From the NCBI GenBank assembly GCA_035711465.1, contig DASTCC010000431.1, positions 1 to 6,420 of the forward strand: 6,420 nt of DNA, given 5' to 3'. The stretch comes from DASTCC01 sp035711465 (GTDB lineage: Bacteria; Acidobacteriota; Vicinamibacteria; Vicinamibacterales; SCN-69-37). This document shows, one piece after another, positions 1 through 4,788 of this stretch (position 1 is the first letter of the stretch; each line of letters opens with the position of its first letter). A program made the translations under genes and the position numbers. The notes beneath the pieces are model-generated. The model saw only the letters and a program-made list of their open reading frames with translations. It did not search any database and was not told the origin of the DNA.

Positions 1-1409
1 ATCATGACGCCGTCCTTGACGCTCGCGATCAGGTCGGCGAGCTTCGGCGATCCCGCCGGGCCGGCCGTCAGGTGCACGTTCGGCATCCGCAGGAACGGGT
101 AGTCGCGCCACGAATTGGCGAACGTGCAGCCGCGCGATTCCTTCTCGCCGACGAAATGCGCCGTCTCGCGATTGGTCTGCAGGCCGACGAGGATGCCGTC
201 CTTGACGATGTCGAACTCGGTGTTCTTGACGCCGTCGTCGTCGTAGCCGCAGGAGCCGAGGCCGGTGTCGGTCTTGCTGGCGCGGATGTTGAAGTGCTTC
301 GATCCGTACTTCAGCTTGCCGATGTCGCTGAGCTTGATGAAGCTGGTGCCGGCGTAGTTGGCCTCGTAGCCGACGACGCGATCGAGCTCGGTCGGGTGCG
401 CGACGATCTCGTGAATCGTCAGCATCGCATGCGACGGGGACAGGATCAGGTCGCGGAGCCCCGCGGATCCGAGCGGCTTCGCCGTGCACATCTCGACCGC
501 GTCGGTCGCCGCCTTCTCGGCGTTGGCCAGCAGCTTGCTGTTCTCGGCGAATTCCCAGCCGCCGACGCCGGCGACGCCGGGGAAGTTGCGCGTCCGCGTG
601 ACCTCGCCAACCCGCGCGGTGACGTTGAGCGTCGGCGAGGTCGTGTAGACCTCCTGCTCGATGTAGCTGCCCTCGCTCGAGGCGAAATACTTCCAGTCCC
701 AGCTGCACTGGCAGCCGACGTTGACGCCGGTCACGCCCTTGACCTTGCTGGCGGCGTCGACGATCGCCTGCGCCCAGGCCTGCTTGTCGGTCTGCGAGAC
801 GGTCGACGGATCCTTGACCATCGGCGTCACGAAGTTCTCGACGTAGGCAGGCACCGGCGCCAGACGCACGTCGGTCCGCTTGGCGATGGCGCTCGCGCGC
901 GCCACCTCGACGGCGAGTTTGGTGATGCGCCGGATTTCGTCCTCGGTGACGATCGGGCTGCTGGCGAAACCCCACACGCCGGAGTGAATGACCCGGACGC
1001 CGAAGCCGCCGGCGACGATCTCCGCGTCGGTCGCCGGAATGCCGGCGCCGCCGCCGCGTCCGCCTCCACGGCCGCCGCCGCCGCGGCCGCCACCACCGCG
1101 CCCGCCACCGCCGCCGCGTCCGCCGCGCCCGCCGCCGCCCGCTTCACCCGCGGCGCCGGCCGCGTTGAAGCTCGCGTTGGCGCCGGGGATGTTCGCGCTC
1201 ATCGTGAACCGCACGTCGGCGTAGCTGCAGCCAGCCAGCTTCGCCTCGCCGAGCACGATGTCCGACAGCCCCTTGAACTTCGAGTCGCGGACGCGGCCGC
1301 GCGGCGACTGGGCGAAGAGATCGGCGATGAGGTCGGTCGATGAGAACGCGACACCCGCCACGCCGGCGGCGCCGACGGTCTTGAGGAAAGAGCGGCGTGA
1401 GGAATCCAT
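1..1409 (-). CDS. tldD: Tat-exported TldD-family metalloprotease, second paralogue (C-terminus beyond window)
   Basis: Reading the minus strand from the ATG at 1409 gives an open frame of 469 complete codons that runs off the window edge, so the C-terminal domain is missing. The N-terminus MDSSRRSFLK is a near-perfect twin-arginine motif followed by an Ala/Gly/Val stretch (residues 11-23), indicating folded export by Tat. Residues 91-122 are a Gly/Arg low-complexity insert with six Arg. The TldD zinc motif HExxxH is HEIVAH at 333-338, followed by the family-like segment ending GTSF. RMPN at 441-444 corresponds to the RMTN of E. coli TldD. It is a clear paralogue of the gene at 1472-3166, with long identical blocks, but has four extra cysteines (233, 235, 308, 387). 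TldD proteins are the zinc-bearing subunit of TldD/TldE peptidases; the substrate here is unknown. A GGAG ribosome site 6 nt upstream supports the start. Family assignment is secure, exact role is not. Confidence 0.9.
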   Translation of the reverse strand, partial: MDSSRRSFLKTVGAAGVAGVAFSSTDLIADLFAQSPRGRVRDSKFKGLSDIVLGEAKLAGCSYADVRFTMSANIPGANASFNAAGAAGEAGGGGRGGRGGGGGRGGGGRGGGGRGGGRGGGAGIPATDAEIVAGGFGVRVIHSGVWGFASSPIVTEDEIRRITKLAVEVARASAIAKRTDVRLAPVPAYVENFVTPMVKDPSTVSQTDKQAWAQAIVDAASKVKGVTGVNVGCQCSWDWKYFASSEGSYIEQEVYTTSPTLNVTARVGEVTRTRNFPGVAGVGGWEFAENSKLLANAEKAATDAVEMCTAKPLGSAGLRDLILSPSHAMLTIHEIVAHPTELDRVVGYEANYAGTSFIKLSDIGKLKYGSKHFNIRASKTDTGLGSCGYDDDGVKNTEFDIVKDGILVGLQTNRETAHFVGEKESRGCTFANSWRDYPFLRMPNVHLTAGPAGSPKLADLIASVKDGVM

Positions 1410-1415
1410 TCGTGT

Positions 1416-1419
1416 CTCC
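1416..1419 (-). promoter_or_regulatory. Ribosome binding site of the second tldD
   Basis: The minus strand reads TGGAGACACGAATG. GGAG lies 6 nt before the ATG at 1409, which supports that start and the Tat leader it creates. The site sits just downstream of the base of the hairpin element (1425-1462), so folding of that element could affect ribosome access; this last point is inference. Confidence 0.65.
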
Positions 1420-1421
1420 AG

Positions 1422-1471
1422 TAAGGGGTCAGTCCCGGCTTTCGCCTAACGGGACAGACCCCGTGTCTGCG
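1422..1471 (-). repeat. 50-bp intergenic hairpin element, copy 1
   Basis: This element matches copy 2 at 3183-3232 at 47 of 50 positions. It is an imperfect inverted repeat: arms 1425-1437 and 1450-1462 pair over 12 of 13 positions (one A/A mismatch) around a 12-nt loop, within which GGC and GCC could pair further. It fills nearly the whole gap between the two tldD genes, starting next to the stop codon of the first (1472-1474) and ending 15 nt before the ATG of the second. The hairpin has no T-run after it on the minus strand, so it is not a standard intrinsic terminator. It could act as an mRNA processing or stability element, or be a dispersed REP-like repeat. Confidence 0.85.
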
Positions 1472-3166
1472 TCACTGATACGCCGCGCCGACCATGATCC
1501 GCCGAATGCGGACCCACGGCGCGCCGTGCGACACGCTCTGGCTCTGCGTCGGCTGGCCCTTGGCGTCGCCGCCGAGGCCGAACTGCTGCCAGTACTCCGG
1601 GCCGGTGAGCGCGTCCATGTTCGCCCAGAAGTCGGTCGTGATCGCGTTGTAGGTGACGTTGGTGACCGCGCGCACCTTCTTGCCGTTCTTGATCTCCCAG
1701 AACGCGCCGCCGCCGAACTGGCCGTTGTAGCGCTGCTGATCGATCGAGAAGCTGCCGCTGCCCTCGATCAGCACGCCGTCTTTGGTGTCGGCGATGATCT
1801 GTTCCGGCGTCGGCGATCCCGGTGGTCCGGCGTCGAGGTGGACGTTCGGCATCCGCAGGAACGGGTAGTCGCGCCATGTCGTCGCCTGCGTGCAGCCGCG
1901 GCTTTCTTTCTCGCCGATGAAGTGCGCCGTCTCGCGGTTGCTCGAAAGTCCCACGAGGATGCCCTCGCGCACGATCGGGAACTGTGTCGTCTTGACGCCG
2001 TCGTCGTCGTAGCCGATGGTGGCGCGTCCGCCCGGGCGCACCTTGTCGCCGGTGATGTTGAACAGCTTCGATCCGTACTTGAGCTTGCCGATGTCGCTGA
2101 CCTTGCAGAAGCTCGTGCCGGCGTAGTTGGCTTCGTAGCCGACGACGCGATCGAGCTCGGTCGGGTGGGCGACGATCTCGTGGATGGTCAGCGCGAGGTG
2201 CGACGGCGTCAGCACCAGGTCCTTGACGCCCGGCGTGATCGGCTTCGCCGCGGCGATCTCGATCGCCTCGTCGACGATCTGGTCGACGCTCGACGTCATC
2301 CGATCCAGCTCGACCAGTTCCCAGCCGCCGGTGCCGCCGGGAATCGCCAGCGAGCGCGCCCGGGTCACGTCGCCCCGTTTCGCGGTGACGGTGAAGTTGG
2401 GCGACGTGCTGAAGATCTCCTGCTCGATGTACGACCCTTCCGACGACGCGAAGTACTTCCACTCGGTGCTGAAGTTGGCCGAGGCGCTGGCGCTGACGAC
2501 GTCCTTCTGCTTGATCGCGGCGTCGACGATCGCCTGCAGTGCGTTGCGCTTGTCGGAGTCCGACATCGTCGTCGGGTCGACGTCCATCGGCGTCTTCCAG
2601 TAGATCTGGTAGGCCGGCACCGGGGCGAGGCGCACGTCGGTCTTCTTGGCGATCGCGCTCGCCCGGGCGATCTCGATCGCGAGCCGCGAGATGCGGCGGA
2701 TCTCGTCCTCGGTGACGATCGGGCTGCTGGCGAAGCCCCAGACGCCGCCGTGAATCACGCGGACGCCGAAGCCGGCCGCGCGCGGCGATCCATCGGGGAA
2801 GTCGCCCTGCTCGAGCACGCCGCCGCGCCCGAAGCCGCCGAAGCCGCCGCCGCGTCCGCCGCCGCCGCGGCCACCGCCGCCACGCCCGCCGCGGCCGAAG
2901 CCGCCCTGGTCCGGCGTCACGCTGGCGTCATTCGTGGCGAACGCCGTCGCGCCCGGCAGGCTGAGATTGCGCGTGAATCGGATGTCGGAGTACGAACAGC
3001 CGGCGCGTCTGCACTCCTCGAGCGAGATGTCGGCCAGTCCCTTGAACTTCGACTCGAGCACGCGGCCGATCGGCGACTGCGCGATCAGATCGCCGATGAT
3101 GTCGCTCGTGTAGAGCAACACCGCGCCGGCGGACATGGACTTGATGAAATCTCGTCGTGTCGTCAT
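1472..3166 (-). CDS. tldD: Tat-exported TldD-family metalloprotease, first paralogue
   Basis: The 564-residue product is longer than the roughly 480 residues of cytosolic E. coli TldD; the extra length is mainly the leader and a Gly-rich insert. The N-terminus TTRRDFIK is a twin-arginine motif with a hydrophobic stretch at about 12-20, so Tat export is likely. Residues 88-116 are a Gly/Phe/Arg low-complexity insert. The zinc motif HExxxH is HEIVAH at 329-334, and RMPN at 439-442 matches a conserved family segment. The C-terminal region around residues 530-540, where E. coli TldD has the GVCGK zinc-ligand cysteine, reads GLGGDAKGQ, and there is no cysteine after residue 425. It lies downstream of pmbA, whose product would be its expected partner. 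No Shine-Dalgarno is visible before the ATG; that start is chosen because it yields a complete Tat motif. The stop is TGA at 1474-1472. The physiological substrate cannot be told from the sequence. Confidence 0.93.
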   Translation of the reverse strand: MTTRRDFIKSMSAGAVLLYTSDIIGDLIAQSPIGRVLESKFKGLADISLEECRRAGCSYSDIRFTRNLSLPGATAFATNDASVTPDQGGFGRGGRGGGGRGGGGRGGGFGGFGRGGVLEQGDFPDGSPRAAGFGVRVIHGGVWGFASSPIVTEDEIRRISRLAIEIARASAIAKKTDVRLAPVPAYQIYWKTPMDVDPTTMSDSDKRNALQAIVDAAIKQKDVVSASASANFSTEWKYFASSEGSYIEQEIFSTSPNFTVTAKRGDVTRARSLAIPGGTGGWELVELDRMTSSVDQIVDEAIEIAAAKPITPGVKDLVLTPSHLALTIHEIVAHPTELDRVVGYEANYAGTSFCKVSDIGKLKYGSKLFNITGDKVRPGGRATIGYDDDGVKTTQFPIVREGILVGLSSNRETAHFIGEKESRGCTQATTWRDYPFLRMPNVHLDAGPPGSPTPEQIIADTKDGVLIEGSGSFSIDQQRYNGQFGGGAFWEIKNGKKVRAVTNVTYNAITTDFWANMDALTGPEYWQQFGLGGDAKGQPTQSQSVSHGAPWVRIRRIMVGAAYQ

Positions 3167-3182
3167 GAGAAGAGCACTTGTC

Positions 3183-3232
3183 TAAGGGGCCAGTCCCGGC
3201 TTTCGCCAAACGGGACAGGCCCCGTGTCTGCG
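3183..3232 (-). repeat. 50-bp intergenic hairpin element, copy 2
   Basis: This is the second copy of the element at 1422-1471, differing at three positions. Arms 3186-3198 and 3211-3223 pair at 12 of 13 positions around a 12-nt loop. Two of the three differences from copy 1 are the two members of one base pair (T-A in copy 1, C-G here); the third is in the loop. The A/A mismatch is shared. The stem base lies 19 nt upstream of the ATG of the first tldD, close to the 15 nt seen for copy 1 and the second tldD. There is no T-run to mark it as a terminator. Confidence 0.85.
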
Positions 3233-3248
3233 TTCGTGTCCGGGCCCC

Positions 3249-3269
3249 GAGCCGCGAGCCGCGAGTCTG
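3249..3269. repeat. Short 7-bp tandem repeat (GAGCCGC)
   Basis: Two perfect GAGCCGC units (3249-3255, 3256-3262) are followed by a degenerate third, GAGTCTG. It lies between the hairpin over the pmbA stop and the 50-bp element. Its 7-bp period matches the period of the separate array at 4704-4745, although the unit sequence differs. No function is evident. Confidence 0.5.
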
Positions 3270-3270
3270 G

Positions 3271-3311
3271 CGTCAGCGTCGACGGCCGTTAAACGGCCGG
3301 CGACACTGACG
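3271..3311 (-). terminator. Large hairpin spanning the pmbA stop codon (terminator-like or 3'-end stabiliser)
   Basis: The inverted repeat is centred on position 3291, inside the TAA stop of pmbA (3291-3289). From the centre outward, 3283-3290 pairs perfectly with 3292-3299. After an A/G mismatch, 3278-3281 pairs with 3301-3304. After a C/A mismatch, 3271-3276 pairs with 3306-3311. With a realistic 5-nt loop this leaves 16 base pairs and two mismatches. The minus strand continues with CCAGACTCGC, so there is no U-tract and it is not a canonical Rho-independent terminator. It may limit read-through, protect the pmbA 3' end, or lower expression of the tldD genes relative to pmbA. The fold is clear from sequence; the role is inference. 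Confidence 0.45.
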
Positions 3312-4641
3312 TCATATAGAAGTCTTCGATGCGCACCGGCGGGATCATCCCCGTGCCGCCGCCGTCGTAGGACTCGCCCATGTGCATCGGCACCGGTTTG
3401 CCGACCAGCGTCATGTTGTTGTAGGCGACCAGCGGCGACATGTTCCAGCGGAAGTTCTGGACCGGCGTCGTGATCTCGCCGTTTTCGATCAGGAAGAGAC
3501 CGTCACGCGTCATGCCGGTGTTCAGCAGCGGCTGGCCTTCGGCCGGGACGCCGCGGATGTACCAGAAGAACGTCACCAGCAGACCGCGGCGCGTCTTCTT
3601 CACCATCTCGTCGATCGACATGTCGCTGCCGCCCATCACCAGGCTCATGTTGACGTTGGCCGGCTGCCCCTGCGCGAAGTTGCGGAGGACGCCGTTCTCG
3701 ACCCACGTCACCGGCGCCGCGGGACGGTTGTCGCCGAGGATCGGCGTCTGGCGCAGGATCGGGTGGCCAATGTCGCTCTTCAGCGAGAACAGGTCGCTGA
3801 AGATCTTGTCGCCCGGCTTCTTGTCGGCCATGAAGCTGCCGGCGCCGCCGCCGAAACCGCCGCCGCCACCGCCACCACCGGGACCGCCCTGGCCGCCGCC
3901 CTGGTTGAAGATGCCGGTCATCAGCGAGAGCAGCCGCGCGTTGGCGCGCGGCTCGAGAATCACGGTGTAGCGGCCGGGCTCGAGCGCCTTGGGCTTGCGG
4001 CTGCGCAGCGCCTTCTGCGACGCGATCTCCGTGATCTCACCCGGCTTGATCAGGCTCATGTCCTTCACGCCGGTGATCCCCGCCCAGCCCGAGCCGCTGC
4101 CGTCCGGCATCCGGCACGTCAACACGAAGCCGGCTTCAGCAGAGCGGTAGTAGGCGAACAGCCCCTTGGTGTTGGCCGTGCAGTTGGTCTGATCGTTCTT
4201 GGGGATGTATCCCGATCCGACGGTACCCTGCTTCTCGTTGATGTCGAGGCTCTCCTTGACCATCAACGCGCGCTCGCGCGGCCCGAAGTTGACGCCGCTC
4301 GGCAGCGCCGCGTCGACGTCGATGTACTTCTGTTCGCCGAGCAGCTCCGGCAGGTTCTGCGAGTCGGGCCGGTCCTTGACCGCGGTGACCGCTTCATCGA
4401 CCGCGGCCTGCAGCCCCGCGTCCGAGAAGTCGCGCGTCGTCGCGCTCGCGGTCTTCTGTCCGCTGCGCACGCTGAGCGTGAGCGACCGGTCGTACTGGAC
4501 GAGGTTGACGGTGATCGACGAGTTCGCCCAGCGCGTGCCGGACCGCTCGGACCCCGTCAGGTCGACCTCCACGGAGTCGACACCCTTGGCCATGTTGAAA
4601 ATCTTGTCGGTGATGGCTTTGACTTCGTCGCGGGAATACAT
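3289..4641 (-). CDS. pmbA: PmbA/TldE-family protein, non-catalytic partner of TldD
   Basis: The 450-residue product matches the size of E. coli PmbA/TldE. C-terminal family segments are evident, notably LNTGMTRDGLFLIENGEI at 373-390 and the NFRWN region at 396-400. Where TldD proteins carry HExxxH, this protein reads EPRANAR (230-236), so the metal site is absent, as expected for a TldE subunit. Residues 247-268 form a nearly pure Gly insert just after that helix. There is no signal peptide: the N-terminus MYSRDEVKAI is hydrophilic, and an in-frame TGA (4677-4675), 11 codons upstream with no ATG, GTG or TTG between, excludes a longer form. No Shine-Dalgarno precedes the ATG; a candidate promoter lies so close that the mRNA may be leaderless. 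In known systems TldE pairs with TldD to form a peptidase acting on unfolded peptides. As probable first gene of the unit it could serve both downstream TldD paralogues. The stop is TAA within a large hairpin. Confidence 0.92.
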   Translation of the reverse strand: MYSRDEVKAITDKIFNMAKGVDSVEVDLTGSERSGTRWANSSITVNLVQYDRSLTLSVRSGQKTASATTRDFSDAGLQAAVDEAVTAVKDRPDSQNLPELLGEQKYIDVDAALPSGVNFGPRERALMVKESLDINEKQGTVGSGYIPKNDQTNCTANTKGLFAYYRSAEAGFVLTCRMPDGSGSGWAGITGVKDMSLIKPGEITEIASQKALRSRKPKALEPGRYTVILEPRANARLLSLMTGIFNQGGGQGGPGGGGGGGGFGGGAGSFMADKKPGDKIFSDLFSLKSDIGHPILRQTPILGDNRPAAPVTWVENGVLRNFAQGQPANVNMSLVMGGSDMSIDEMVKKTRRGLLVTFFWYIRGVPAEGQPLLNTGMTRDGLFLIENGEITTPVQNFRWNMSPLVAYNNMTLVGKPVPMHMGESYDGGGTGMIPPVRIEDFYMTSVSPAV

Positions 4642-4649
4642 ACGGGCGA

Positions 4650-4678
4650 AGCGTATGAGGCGGTACTCGACCTGTCAA
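4650..4678 (-). promoter_or_regulatory. Candidate sigma70-type promoter of pmbA (leaderless start)
   Basis: On the minus strand a perfect TTGACA -35 box (4678-4673) is followed by a 17-nt spacer and TACGCT (4655-4650) as a -10 box; TACGCT matches TATAAT at three positions. Only 8 nt separate the -10 box from the ATG at 4641, so transcription would start at or within a few bases of the start codon. That agrees with the absence of a ribosome binding site. The optimal spacing and -35 box support it; the weak -10 is the main doubt. Confidence 0.5.
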
Positions 4679-4685
4679 GACAGGT
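4670..4685. promoter_or_regulatory. Perfect palindrome over the pmbA -35 box, candidate operator
   Basis: ACCTGTC (4670-4676) and GACAGGT (4679-4685) are exact reverse complements separated by two bases. The minus-strand reading is ACCTGTC-TT-GACAGGT, and its right half contains the TTGACA -35 box. A 2-nt gap is too tight for an RNA hairpin loop with full pairing but usual for a dimeric regulator's binding site. No regulator gene is in the window, so the protein cannot be named. Confidence 0.4.
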
Positions 4686-4703
4686 GGCAAGTATGGATGG
4701 CTC

Positions 4704-4745
4704 GTGCTGGGTGCTGGGTGCTGCGTGCCGGGTGCTTCGTGCGGT
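4704..4745. repeat. Degenerate 7-bp tandem repeat array (GTGCTGG type)
   Basis: Six consecutive 7-bp units start with GTGC: two GTGCTGG, then GTGCTGC, GTGCCGG, GTGCTTC and GTGCGGT. The array lies between the GATase-like gene and the pmbA promoter, does not appear to be coding, and decays towards the GATase-like gene. Such arrays arise by slippage; a function is not evident. Confidence 0.7.
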
Positions 4746-4749
4746 TTCT

Positions 4750-4764
4750 ACGAGCGGCGCTCGT
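4750..4764 (-). terminator. Small hairpin after the GATase-like gene, weak terminator candidate
   Basis: ACGAGC (4750-4755) and GCTCGT (4759-4764) pair perfectly around a 3-nt loop, 24 nt after the TGA of the gene at 4789. No T-run follows on the minus strand (AGAAACCGC), so efficient intrinsic termination is unlikely. It is listed because it is the only compact hairpin in this gap at the expected position. Confidence 0.25.
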
Positions 4765-4788
4765 GGATGAGCCCCGCGTGCGCAAACG

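Noticed and set aside
1044..1139. Possible CRISPR or minisatellite from the repetitive CCG-rich tract
   Set aside because: There are no regular repeat-spacer units; it is an in-frame Gly/Arg codon run inside a gene.
988..1224. Proline-rich small protein on the plus strand
   Set aside because: Its poly-Pro tract is just the complement of the GGC/GGN run that encodes the Gly-rich insert of the second TldD.
72..1343. Long open frame on the plus strand (423 codons) opposite the second tldD
   Set aside because: It is the antisense shadow of a GC-rich gene: Arg/Ala/Asp-rich, low-complexity composition and no recognisable domain, while the opposite strand encodes a clear TldD homologue.
1422..1471. 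Intrinsic terminator between the two tldD genes
   Set aside because: The stem is strong, but neither strand has a T-run next to it, and the same element recurs at the same distance before another start codon, so it is listed as a repeat element.
1397..3292. 631-codon plus-strand open frame spanning both intergenic repeats
   Set aside because: It is antisense to the first tldD and pmbA end, runs through both hairpin elements, and has the Arg/Asp/Val-rich make-up of a shadow frame.
3382..4770. 462-codon plus-strand open frame opposite pmbA
   Set aside because: It is a mirror frame of pmbA with His/Arg-rich composition, and it continues through the promoter and heptad repeat region.
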